7,529 nucleotides of DNA from Candidatus Bathyarchaeota archaeon (GCA_018396615.1 JAGTQT010000065.1:692-8220), one strand, 5' to 3'. Shown: positions 1 through 6,433, counted from the stretch's first letter. The notes: generated by a model not told the origin, from the sequence alone. Made by a program: numbers and translations.

Positions 1-401
1 ATCTCACATGGGATAGAGTACTGGACTTCGAAAAGAACAGTGCACCTTATATTCAATACACGCATGCAAGAGCATGCAGCATACTTCGCAAAGCAGACAG
101 AACACCAGAGAAGCCGGATTACTCTCTGCTAACAGAGAAACTGGAACACGAAATCATTTTAGCTCTTGCTGAGTTTCCCGACTCCTTCGTCGAAGCAGTG
201 GAGTTCTTGAAACCTAATGCAATTGCCGAATTTGCAACTCTCTTAGCTGATAAATTCAACACTTTCTACAACGCGTTACCCGTCATAAAAGCTGAACCAC
301 CGCAACTTAGCGATGCACGATTAGCTTTGGTTGATTCTGTAAGGATAGTGCTGAGAAACGCGCTTTCCGTGATCGGCATAGTTGCTCCTGAGAGAATGTA
401 A
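1..401 (+). CDS. argS: Arginyl-tRNA synthetase, C-terminal part (5' end outside window)
   Basis: The reading frame is open from the left edge (first full codon at base 3) to a TAA at 399-401, giving about 132 residues. The segment reads like the C-terminal DALR anticodon-binding domain of class I ArgRS: a motif reading FEKNSAPYIQYTHARACSIL near the edge, then helices with LALAEFPDSFVEA, then FATLLADKFNTFYNALPV, and the characteristic ending LSVIGIVAPERM. In this family the domain recognises the tRNA-Arg anticodon, while the catalytic HIGH and KMSKS motifs lie further upstream, outside the window. The enzyme charges tRNA-Arg in the cytoplasm. The gene ends seven bases from the 3' end of the convergent deoC. 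The frame has no internal stops and the C-terminus looks complete. Identification is by recalled family motifs. Confidence 0.93.
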   Translation, partial: LTWDRVLDFEKNSAPYIQYTHARACSILRKADRTPEKPDYSLLTEKLEHEIILALAEFPDSFVEAVEFLKPNAIAEFATLLADKFNTFYNALPVIKAEPPQLSDARLALVDSVRIVLRNALSVIGIVAPERM

Positions 402-408
402 TAAAACT

Positions 409-1089
409 TTAAGAAGCACCCTTAATTATCGCGGTTGCTGTGCTACTTCCTATACGGTTCGCTCCGGCAGCAACCATCTTCAAAGCATCAGCGTATGTGC
501 GAATGCCTCCAGAAGCCTTAACACCCATACGTTCTCCAACAGTCTTCCGCATCAACTTGACATCAGCAACGGTTGCGCCTTTGCCAAATAAGCCAGTTGA
601 TGTTTTCACGAAATCTGCTCCCGCATCCTTCGCAAGCTTACAGGCAATCACTTTTTCTTCTCTAGTTAATAGAGCAGTCTCAATTATCACCTTAACAACC
701 ATTTCCCTAGAAAGATGCTTAATGTTAGCGACTGCCTCTATGTCTCGCTTTGTGGTGCTATAGTCTCCTGATTTTAAGAGGCTAAGATTAATAACCATGT
801 CGAGTTCGCATGCGCCATCTTCAAAAGCTCTGGTTGCTTCTATAGCCTTAATTTCTGTTAACGAGGTGCCTGTGGGAAACCCAACGGTTGAGCAAACTTT
901 AACATCGGATTTTCTCAGCAATGTTGAAGCCAGTTTTACGTAAACTGGATTGACACAGACACAGCCAAAACCGTAGCGAACGGCTTCTCTGCAAAGGGTT
1001 TCAATGTCTCTCCGTGTTGCGGTTGCCTTAACATTAGTAGAGTCAAGCATTTTTGCCAATTGTTTTTTAGAGATAATGATCTTTCTCAC
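409..1089 (-). CDS. deoC: Deoxyribose-phosphate aldolase (DeoC)
   Basis: The 226-residue protein is a full-length class I aldolase of the DeoC/LacD TIM-barrel type. DeoC cleaves 2-deoxyribose-5-phosphate reversibly to acetaldehyde and glyceraldehyde-3-phosphate; in archaea it belongs to deoxynucleoside breakdown or pentose metabolism. Visible active-site elements are ELDMVIN with Asp97, FVKTSTG with the Schiff-base Lys162, and VKASGGIRT with the second Lys191. STVGFPTG (67-74) and a phosphate-site GSS (214-216) also fit. The start is GTG at 1087-1089; it places the expected N-terminal helix and LAKMLDST segment in frame, and no better start is seen. There is almost no leader: a TATA-like box lies about 30 bases upstream, which suggests a leaderless or nearly leaderless transcript. 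It converges with argS and diverges from the DHS-like gene, so it is probably monocistronic. Confidence 0.95.
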   Translation of the reverse strand: MRKIIISKKQLAKMLDSTNVKATATRRDIETLCREAVRYGFGCVCVNPVYVKLASTLLRKSDVKVCSTVGFPTGTSLTEIKAIEATRAFEDGACELDMVINLSLLKSGDYSTTKRDIEAVANIKHLSREMVVKVIIETALLTREEKVIACKLAKDAGADFVKTSTGLFGKGATVADVKLMRKTVGERMGVKASGGIRTYADALKMVAAGANRIGSSTATAIIKGAS

Positions 1090-1112
1090 CTACTGATGTT
1101 ATGCATACGTCA

Positions 1113-1128
1113 AAGATATTTAGATATA
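1113..1128 (-). promoter_or_regulatory. Putative TATA box of deoC
   Basis: Read on the - strand this stretch contains CTAAATATC inside an A/T-rich run, a reasonable match to an archaeal TATA element. Its centre is about 30 bases before the deoC GTG, which would put transcription initiation within a few bases of the start codon. This rests on spacing and composition only. Confidence 0.45.
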
Positions 1129-1284
1129 ATCCTATTTTAAAGAGGTTCTGCCAGTCTATAATAGAACATAGACTAAATATTCAACGAATTTGCATGTTTT
1201 CTTTGCTTCTCTGGCAAGTTGCTTTGATTTCACTCGCTGTTTCACAATTACAGTGTCCCTTTTTCAAGGCAGCGAAGCAAAAAG

Positions 1285-1296
1285 TTTCATATATGG
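1285..1296 (+). promoter_or_regulatory. Putative TATA box of the DHS-like gene
   Basis: TTTCATATATGG is centred about 36 bases before the ATG at 1327. With initiation expected about 25 bases downstream of the box, the leader would be about 10 bases, consistent with the lack of a Shine-Dalgarno sequence directly before the ATG. Confidence 0.45.
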
Positions 1297-1326
1297 GTCA
1301 CGTAACCTAGAACGCGGTGCAAAATT

Positions 1327-2388
1327 ATGAACGATTCATATTTCACAAGAAAAGTCGAACCTATAGAAGTCAAGGAGAAAAGCATCTCAAAGCTTCTGGA
1401 AGAGATGAGCAGAACCGCCTATCAAGGAAGAAAGCTCGGAGAATCAGTCGAAGTATGGCATTCGATGCTTAAAGAAAAGAACCTGACAATTATCATGGGC
1501 TTTTCCGGCTCGATGAGCACAGCCGGACAATGGACAATAGTTAACTGGCTTATGAAAAATAGATTCATCGACGTTCTCGTCTCAACAGGTGCAAACGTTT
1601 CAGAAGACATTGTTGACGCAATGGGACTTGGCTACTGGCAAGGTAGCCACATGGTTAACGACGAGGCACTTCTAAAGGACGACGTGAACAGATACTATGA
1701 TGTCTTTGGTAAAGAAGTGGACTATCGAAAGATGGAGGAGGTACTAACTGATTTCCTGTTAACCTTGAAGACAGATATTCCCTACTCGTCAATGGAGCTT
1801 CTGTACTTGCTTGGCAAGTATCTCAGCAAAAAGAAAATTAAAAGCATCGCTGCAGTAGCCGCAGAAAATGGAGTTCCAATCTTCTGCCCAGCAATCACTG
1901 ACAGCGCTTACGGTGAAGCATTTCTGATGGCAAAGAACGCGGGACACCAGATCCAGCTTGATCAAGTGAAAGAATTCGACCAGTTTGTCAGTATTGGCGA
2001 AAAAGCCAAAGATATCGGCGTAATCTACATTGGAGGCGGAGTACCCAAAGATTTTACGCAGCTAATCGCCATATCAGTTTCGCCGAAAACAAAAGATGAA
2101 GGAGTAGCAGGAAGAGAAGGCTTCAAACGAAAAGGGCTGAAAGAATACTATTATCCCCACAAGTACGCCATCCAAATCACAACTGATTCTCCTCAGTGGG
2201 GAGGTTTATCAGGCTGCACACTAGAAGAGGCAATCAGTTGGGGCAAGATTCACAGCGGCGGAAAAAGAGCTGTATGCTACTGCGACGCAACAATTGCCCT
2301 ACCACTCATTGCTCACGCGCTTAACGAGAAAGTCAAGTTCAAGCGGAAGGCTCCAGATATGTCTTGGCTTTTCAGTCAAATCACTTAA
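1327..2388 (+). CDS. Deoxyhypusine synthase-like protein (divergent, bacterial-style DHS paralogue)
   Basis: The 353-residue protein is a full-length member of the deoxyhypusine synthase fold family (NAD-dependent aminobutyl transfer from a polyamine). Family blocks appear in order: GFSGSMSTAG (58-67), FIDVLVSTGAN (80-90), CPAITDSAYGE (187-197), IGGGVPKDF (235-243) and WGGLSGCTLEEAISWGKI (291-308), followed by CDATIALPL. The catalytic lysine is Lys307 (human Lys329); Glu301 and Trp305 are also kept. The pocket differs from canonical DHS: the position of human His288 is Asp242, Asp313 is Trp291 and Asp316 is Leu294. The WGGLSGCT...CDATIALP pattern is what I recall from bacterial DHS-like proteins, some of which act as homospermidine synthases. 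I therefore infer a polyamine-modifying role rather than aIF5A hypusination, but the substrate is unproven. The 3' end overlaps the convergent second DHS gene by eight bases. Confidence 0.88.
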   Translation: MNDSYFTRKVEPIEVKEKSISKLLEEMSRTAYQGRKLGESVEVWHSMLKEKNLTIIMGFSGSMSTAGQWTIVNWLMKNRFIDVLVSTGANVSEDIVDAMGLGYWQGSHMVNDEALLKDDVNRYYDVFGKEVDYRKMEEVLTDFLLTLKTDIPYSSMELLYLLGKYLSKKKIKSIAAVAAENGVPIFCPAITDSAYGEAFLMAKNAGHQIQLDQVKEFDQFVSIGEKAKDIGVIYIGGGVPKDFTQLIAISVSPKTKDEGVAGREGFKRKGLKEYYYPHKYAIQITTDSPQWGGLSGCTLEEAISWGKIHSGGKRAVCYCDATIALPLIAHALNEKVKFKRKAPDMSWLFSQIT

Positions 2389-3328
2389 CCGTCTTCGCTG
2401 CAAGCCTAGTCAAGAGCGAACAAACCATTATGGGTAGAATCACTGAGGCATCGCCTTCAACAATCACGCGCCTTGCCTTACTGCTAATTTTTCCCCATGA
2501 AACTGCCTCTCGTGGTCTCGCACCTGAAAGGCTTCCATCCCACTCATCTGCTGTGCTCACGTAAACCGCGTAATCAAGTCCATCTTTGAACTGGTTCCAC
2601 CATAATGTGTGATGCTTGGATATGCCGCCTCCAATAAGCAGTGCACCTGTCTTCTTGGCAGTGAACACCATGTCATTAAGCTCTTGCGAATCCTTTAACA
2701 AGTTGATTCTGAAATCATGTTCCTGAGAGAAAAACCAAAGTTGGTATCCAACTGAGCCATCTGTTATTCCTGGCACGTAGACTGGTATGTTGTTTTTTGC
2801 TGCCCAGTAGAGGATTGAGCTGTCATTGCATATTCGTGTTCCAATTTCGCGGCACAGTTGGCTTGTTGAGAGTTCTTTGGCGCCTTCTTTCCAGAGGCTT
2901 CTTAGCAGCGTGTCCATTTTTTTCTCTATTATTTCGCCATAACTTTCATTTGGCACTAAAACGTTTCCTAGACGATTGATTTTTCTCGCGTGGAGATCAG
3001 AGTCATTCATTGTGAATGAGCCCTTGTAGTAGTTTTTCCAGCATCTTGCGAGATCATGGTCAAGTGTTCCACATGTCGTGATGACGATGTCGACAAGCTT
3101 GCGTTTTACAAGCTCCTTCAGCACGCCTCTTGTGCCCGTGGCAACTAGGTTGCCTGTGAACGAGAGAAATTTCGTGCAGTTCTTTTCGTGAATCATTTTT
3201 TCAAGGATTTCTACACCTTTAGCCAGTTTTCCGGCAGTAAATCCCCAAGAGTTTTCCATCTGTATCACAAGGTCGTTAACACTTATACTTCCAGAGAAGT
3301 CATAATCTTTGACAGGGCCTTTCAGCAC
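2381..3328 (-). CDS. dys: Deoxyhypusine synthase (canonical archaeal type)
   Basis: The 315-residue protein matches canonical DHS, which uses NAD and spermidine (or another aminobutyl donor) to convert one lysine of translation factor aIF5A to deoxyhypusine. Blocks in order are LSFTGNLVATGTRG (55-68), LVDIVITTCGTLDHDLA (78-94), VPGITDGSVG (185-194), LIGGGISKHH (231-240), and EWDGSLSGARPREAVSWGKI (262-281), followed by EGDASVILP. Lys280 is the catalytic lysine; His239, Asp264, Glu274 and Trp278 match human His288, Asp313, Glu323 and Trp327. Human Asp243 and Asp316 are replaced by Tyr195 and Leu267, which may be normal in archaea. The start is GTG at 3326-3328; no ATG, GTG or TTG lies upstream in frame before the transporter gene. 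It has a GAGGT ribosome site ten bases before it. The gene is last in a run of four - strand genes. Confidence 0.92.
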   Translation of the reverse strand: MLKGPVKDYDFSGSISVNDLVIQMENSWGFTAGKLAKGVEILEKMIHEKNCTKFLSFTGNLVATGTRGVLKELVKRKLVDIVITTCGTLDHDLARCWKNYYKGSFTMNDSDLHARKINRLGNVLVPNESYGEIIEKKMDTLLRSLWKEGAKELSTSQLCREIGTRICNDSSILYWAAKNNIPVYVPGITDGSVGYQLWFFSQEHDFRINLLKDSQELNDMVFTAKKTGALLIGGGISKHHTLWWNQFKDGLDYAVYVSTADEWDGSLSGARPREAVSWGKISSKARRVIVEGDASVILPIMVCSLLTRLAAKTVK

Positions 3329-3338
3329 AGTCTTCTCA

Positions 3339-3343
3339 ACCTC
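3339..3343 (-). promoter_or_regulatory. Ribosome binding site supporting the GTG start of DHS
   Basis: GAGGT on the - strand sits ten bases before the GTG at 3326-3328. It is one of the clearer Shine-Dalgarno matches in the window and supports the non-ATG start. Confidence 0.6.
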
Positions 3344-3370
3344 TTTGTTTAGGATGAATTGCTTAATGGA

Positions 3371-3378
3371 GATAAATA
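3371..3378 (-). promoter_or_regulatory. Possible TATA box for DHS
   Basis: TATTTATC on the - strand lies in the 68-base gap after the transporter stop. Initiation about 25 bases downstream would give a leader of roughly 20 bases that includes the GAGGT site. The gene could therefore have its own promoter besides read-through from upstream. Evidence is composition and spacing only. Confidence 0.35.
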
Positions 3379-3396
3379 GGTGTCGAAAAGCATTTC

Positions 3397-4644
3397 TTAC
3401 AGCGCAAGTGTACGATCCGGCTCAAAAATGAATAGTGCTGTAATCAAGAACATCGGTATCGTTAAAGCCATCGCCACATAGAAAGGCAACGGATAGTAAA
3501 TGTTGAAAAACAAGTTGCCCAAAAGCATACCTATACCTGTAAACACATAACCCATGAAATTCAAAAACCCTCTTACTTTACCCCTGTTTTGCGGTTCTAC
3601 CAGACTGGCGGCAAGAGCCATACCGGAAGACATGACAAACAAGTGAACCATGCCAAAAAGGCACATTGAAACCATAAGGGACCAAAGGCTGTGGTAGCTG
3701 CCTACAAATATCAGAATAGCCGAAGCTAAAACCAGTGGGCCTATCATGAGTGGAGTTTTCGGCCCAATTTTGTCTACCATTTTTCCCACGGGTATGGAGA
3801 CAATAATCATAGTTAACAGAAGTGGAATAAATGTGAGCCACCATTGGTTTTCGGGTATCCCAAGCGCGTTTTTAGCATACAATGCATTTATCACGCTTGT
3901 AAGAGCATTAGCAAACATCCACATGATCTGGACAGCAACAAGCCAAAGCACCGATTTTGGAATGGCTTTCCACACTCCAAAGCTTTCCTTGATAGCTTGC
4001 GGATAGGATGAAATGAAATATCTGAAGCGAATGGGCTCTACGTGTTCCATTGTTTCCTTCAACCTAAGCCTCCACACCGCCGCAATCAAAAACAGCGTTA
4101 AAACAATGAAGTATACAATGCGCATGCTTGGGACAAGTCCGAACTGCAACATCAAAAGTCCCGCAATAATCGGGCCGGGAGTGTTGAATGTTCCATGAAT
4201 CATTTGGATTAGTGAGGAACCTACTCCTCTGCGTTCTGGAGGAAGTGAGTCCTGAACCATGGCGAAAAGGGCAGGTTGGTAAATGAGACAAAGACTGTGA
4301 ATTATTGTTCCGATAAGTATGAAGTGCCAGCTTGGTGCCAACGCAAAGAAGATGAAGGAAAAAGCCATTCCGAAAGTCATTGTTGTTATGAGCCATCTTC
4401 TTCCATACTTGTCGGCAAGGTATCCTCCTGGGAAGGCCACTGCCGCCATTGCAAGGAAGTTGGCGAGTCCTATAATGCCTAGGGCTAGTGGGAACTCTTT
4501 TCCGCCTAATGCTTGGACATAGTACTGGTAGTTTGGAACAGGCATTTCCATGGCGAGGTCCATTATCATCCAGCTTATGATTAGAATTCTGTAGTTGCCG
4601 CTGATGAACGAGAACTCTCGTTTCAAAGAGCTGGCAAGTCCCAT
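3397..4644 (-). CDS. MFS-family transporter, 12 predicted membrane segments
   Basis: From the chosen ATG the protein has 415 residues and about twelve hydrophobic segments (roughly 18-37, 51-72, 84-103, 107-130, 142-169, 174-193, 231-257, 268-287, 299-316, 320-348, 359-380, 388-407), split by a longer central loop near 194-230, the usual MFS 6+6 layout. MFS motif A, GGYLADKYGRR, is at 73-83, with a weaker repeat, GKMVDKIG, after TM8; DSLPPERRG in the TM4-TM5 loop is also typical. Substrate and direction cannot be read from the sequence. The frame stays open to a TTG at 4809, and ATGs at 4674 and 4668 are alternatives. I chose 4644 because a weak GTGA ribosome site and a TATA-like box suit it and the upstream residues look non-coding. 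The gene follows the RimK-like ligase by 154 bases and precedes DHS, so export or import of a ligase product is a plausible inference. Confidence 0.85.
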   Translation of the reverse strand: MGLASSLKREFSFISGNYRILIISWMIMDLAMEMPVPNYQYYVQALGGKEFPLALGIIGLANFLAMAAVAFPGGYLADKYGRRWLITTMTFGMAFSFIFFALAPSWHFILIGTIIHSLCLIYQPALFAMVQDSLPPERRGVGSSLIQMIHGTFNTPGPIIAGLLMLQFGLVPSMRIVYFIVLTLFLIAAVWRLRLKETMEHVEPIRFRYFISSYPQAIKESFGVWKAIPKSVLWLVAVQIMWMFANALTSVINALYAKNALGIPENQWWLTFIPLLLTMIIVSIPVGKMVDKIGPKTPLMIGPLVLASAILIFVGSYHSLWSLMVSMCLFGMVHLFVMSSGMALAASLVEPQNRGKVRGFLNFMGYVFTGIGMLLGNLFFNIYYPLPFYVAMALTIPMFLITALFIFEPDRTLAL

Positions 4645-4679
4645 CGGTTTCACTTTTGCGTGAAACATTAGCATGTTTT

Positions 4680-4687
4680 GATATAAG
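4680..4687 (-). promoter_or_regulatory. Possible TATA box for the MFS transporter
   Basis: CTTATATC on the - strand is centred about 40 bases before the ATG at 4644. The same octamer precedes the GCS2-type gene at 6426-6433. If it is used, initiation would fall near 4658 and exclude the upstream ATGs and the TTG. It could suggest a promoter separate from that of the RLAN-RimK pair. Confidence 0.35.
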
Positions 4688-4798
4688 TCTTGGCGGCTAG
4701 GGTTGACAGAAGTGTTGTAGCACGGTTGGCTTTCTAGGTGATGAGCGTCTTGGCACATAAGGTCTTGTTTTGATTCAAATAAATGGTTACGTAAAAGG

Positions 4799-5677
4799 TT
4801 AGTCAACAAGGTATGCTACTATTTTTCCGTAAATGTCCTTGTTTCTCAAGTCCTCGTAGCCAGCGTAGATGCTTGGGTTATCATTAACTTCGACCACAAC
4901 GTAGTTGCCGTTTGCCTCTTTAATGTCCACTCCGTAAAGCCCGTGGCCAATAGCTTCACATGCCTTCAGAGCTAGCTCTTTTAGCTTTGTTGGCGCATTT
5001 TCCCTTTTCAGCGACACGGTTCTGCCCCAGATAAAGGATGGTTTGCCTCTGCGTTTTGCGCCATGCTTCCATCTACCTTTCGGGATCATGTATTTGCACA
5101 CATACAAGACTTCACTGTTGAGAACGCCTACTCGCCAGTCAAAGGCTGTTGGCATAAACTGCTGCACTGCAACTACATCGGATTTTCTGAAGAACCGTTT
5201 TGCAACTTCGCGGAAACTTGTTTCGCATGAGGCTTTCTCTACGTAACGTGAGAAACTTGTGTAAGGTGCTTTTATTACAACTGGTTTTCCTAAAGATCTA
5301 AAGATTTCAACTATGCGCTTATGATGGAGGTCTTCTTTGCTAATGAAAATTGTTGGTATGTGCGGGATGTCGTGTTTTTTGAAGATTTCATATTGGTGAA
5401 TCTTGTTTGCGCAGATCTGTATAGATTCTGGGTCATCTATTACTTTTAACCCTAGTTCTGCCGCTGTCTTAGAAACTACGTACGCTGTAAAAAGCGGGTC
5501 AGTTGTTGCTCTTATGAAGACTGCATCGTATTTCGGGATTTCGGAGAGGTTTTCTCTGAAAAGAAAGTCGAAGTGGTGACCTCGTGTTTCCGCTGCTATT
5601 TTGAAGTTGTTGAGTGCTTTTTCTTCTCTTGGGTCGGAGAAATTGTATTTTTCAACGAAGCAAGCTATCCTTGCCAA
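4799..5677 (-). CDS. RimK-like ATP-grasp ligase
   Basis: The 292-residue protein has an N-terminal pre-ATP-grasp domain (about 1-88) and a complete ATP-grasp domain (about 90-292). RimK relatives use ATP to join a carboxylate, as acylphosphate, to an amine, often adding glutamate or another amino acid. Visible catalytic elements are the N91-K92 pair before the central domain, PVVIKAP with Lys136, VQQF (171-174) at the adenine site, FDWRVGV with Asp180 and Arg182, GVDIK with Asp251, and EVNDNPS with metal ligands Glu263 and Asn265. All key positions look intact. The only reasonable start is TTG at 5675-5677, since no other Met occurs before residue 175. A GAGATGATC ribosome-site match, one mismatch from GAGGTGATC, lies four bases before it. 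The gene overlaps the RLAN gene by 13 bases, suggesting translational coupling. In bacterial proteins I recall, this domain is fused behind RLAN. Substrate unknown. Confidence 0.9.
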   Translation of the reverse strand: MARIACFVEKYNFSDPREEKALNNFKIAAETRGHHFDFLFRENLSEIPKYDAVFIRATTDPLFTAYVVSKTAAELGLKVIDDPESIQICANKIHQYEIFKKHDIPHIPTIFISKEDLHHKRIVEIFRSLGKPVVIKAPYTSFSRYVEKASCETSFREVAKRFFRKSDVVAVQQFMPTAFDWRVGVLNSEVLYVCKYMIPKGRWKHGAKRRGKPSFIWGRTVSLKRENAPTKLKELALKACEAIGHGLYGVDIKEANGNYVVVEVNDNPSIYAGYEDLRNKDIYGKIVAYLVD

Positions 5678-6360
5678 TAGAGATCATCTCTGCGAGGCAT
5701 TTCTGATATTTCTTTGGAAATCAGTTCTATATCATCTGGAAGAAGTTCTTCTTTTTTCAAGGGTTGAAGCGCGCACAAATACGTTTTTTGCTCTACGCGC
5801 TGGACGTGCAGTTTGCAGATTGGGATCCGCAAGGTTTCATAGATTTTTTTTGAGAGCATGTCTAATTCAGCGTTGCAAGCGCATCTGCCGAAAATTGATT
5901 TAACCACGAACATCTCGCCTAGAAGCGGCTGCACACAGACTGCAAACTTGTAGTTCATGCTGAGGCTCTTAACGGCCTTGTATAGAGCACTTCTGTTTTT
6001 TGCTGTTTTAAAGCCTTCAAACGAGAACGGGTTGACAGCGAATATGATCATTGGAAACCTGAATTCGCCTAATATCTGTTTCACAGATCCCGTCACTAGG
6101 TAGGGTAACGTTGGGATTCCGGCCTTTGTAGCTTTCAGAAGCATGATAGGTGTTCGGTACGCGTCTATAATGTCTTCTGTTGAGGGTAGCACTTTAGAGC
6201 CCAAGACTTCGGCATGTACAGACACGTAATAGCCTGTTTTTAAGTAGCGATAGTCATTGTTAAGATTGAGAGTGAAATCTTTGATTGATGACTTGAGAAA
6301 TGTTGATGGCTTTATTGTCTGCACGTTTTTTGTTAGGTCGATGTTTGAGACGACCAGCAC
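5665..6360 (-). CDS. RLAN-type (RimK-like ATP-grasp N-terminal) protein, probable degenerate ATP-grasp partner
   Basis: The 231-residue protein matches the RLAN domain found in front of RimK-type ATP-grasp domains in bacteria: YRYLKTGYYVS (38-47), VLGSKVLPSTEDI (52-64), FVVKSIFGR (151-159) and a C-terminal block around 177-200. It also aligns without gaps to the neighbouring RimK ligase over residues 44-90 (ligase 66-112), and further blocks match, but every ATP or metal residue is replaced: Lys92 by Thr70, Lys136 by Phe107, Asp251 by His185, and Glu263/Asn265 by Leu198/Pro200. It probably cannot bind ATP and may scaffold the ligase or bind substrate. The start is GTG at 6358-6360, with an in-frame stop seven codons upstream, a GGTG site eight bases before it and a strong TATA-like box. 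The stop lies inside the next gene. The exact function is unknown. Confidence 0.82.
   Translation of the reverse strand: MLVVSNIDLTKNVQTIKPSTFLKSSIKDFTLNLNNDYRYLKTGYYVSVHAEVLGSKVLPSTEDIIDAYRTPIMLLKATKAGIPTLPYLVTGSVKQILGEFRFPMIIFAVNPFSFEGFKTAKNRSALYKAVKSLSMNYKFAVCVQPLLGEMFVVKSIFGRCACNAELDMLSKKIYETLRIPICKLHVQRVEQKTYLCALQPLKKEELLPDDIELISKEISEMPRRDDLYWQG
5682..5690 (-). promoter_or_regulatory. Ribosome binding site for the TTG start of the RimK-like ligase
   Basis: GAGATGATC on the - strand, inside the end of the RLAN gene, is complementary with one mismatch to the expected 16S rRNA 3' tail and lies four bases before the TTG at 5675-5677. It supports the unusual start. Confidence 0.5.
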
Positions 6361-6369
6361 TAATGTGAC

Positions 6370-6373
6370 ACCA
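6370..6373 (-). promoter_or_regulatory. Ribosome binding site for the RLAN gene
   Basis: GGTG on the - strand lies eight bases before the GTG at 6358-6360. A stop codon in the same frame seven codons upstream leaves little room for another start. Confidence 0.4.
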
Positions 6374-6403
6374 GATGCTTAGGTGCTCCGTTATTACGGC
6401 TTG

Positions 6404-6414
6404 CATATTTAAAA
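6404..6414 (-). promoter_or_regulatory. Putative TATA box of the RLAN-RimK operon
   Basis: The - strand reads TTTTAAATATG, the best TATA-box match in the window. It would place initiation near 6384 and give a leader of about 24 bases containing the GGTG site. It probably drives RLAN and RimK, and possibly the transporter and DHS downstream. Confidence 0.6.
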
Positions 6415-6425
6415 CTAACTGTACA

Positions 6426-6433
6426 CTTATATC
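6426..6433 (+). promoter_or_regulatory. Putative TATA box of the GCS2-type ligase gene
   Basis: CTTATATC is centred about 35 bases before the ATG at 6465, predicting a leader of about 10 bases and agreeing with the absence of a Shine-Dalgarno sequence. It lies only some 12 bases from the oppositely directed box of the RLAN gene. Confidence 0.5.

Larger units (their letters stand above)
1090..1326. other. Divergent intergenic spacer between deoC and the DHS-like gene
   Basis: This 237-base spacer separates two divergent genes. It holds a TATA-like element near each end (described separately). The short + strand frame at 1101-1310 has no recognisable domain, no ribosome binding site and an unremarkable composition, so I do not call it a gene. 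I see no inverted repeat strong enough to name as an operator, and no RNA gene. Confidence 0.5.

Noticed and set aside
402..408. Possible terminator between argS and deoC
   Set aside because: The gap is only seven bases, with no T-run or hairpin that I can support.
440..763. 107-codon + strand frame opposite deoC
   Set aside because: DeoC catalytic motifs on the other strand account for the region; this is its antisense shadow.
1101..1310. Small + strand frame of 69 codons between deoC and the DHS-like gene
   Set aside because: It has no domain, ribosome site or conserved-looking sequence, and it overlaps promoter-like elements of both neighbours.
4064..4396. 110-codon - strand frame inside the transporter gene
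   Set aside because: It is an out-of-frame shadow of the MFS coding sequence with no recognisable domain.
4799..5677. Assigning the ATP-grasp ligase to LysX, CofF/MptN or ribosomal protein S6 modification
   Set aside because: Its closest features (DWRVGV, YVCKYMIPKG, an RLAN partner) point to the RLAN-associated RimK group of unknown substrate. No LysW, F420 or S6 gene is nearby.
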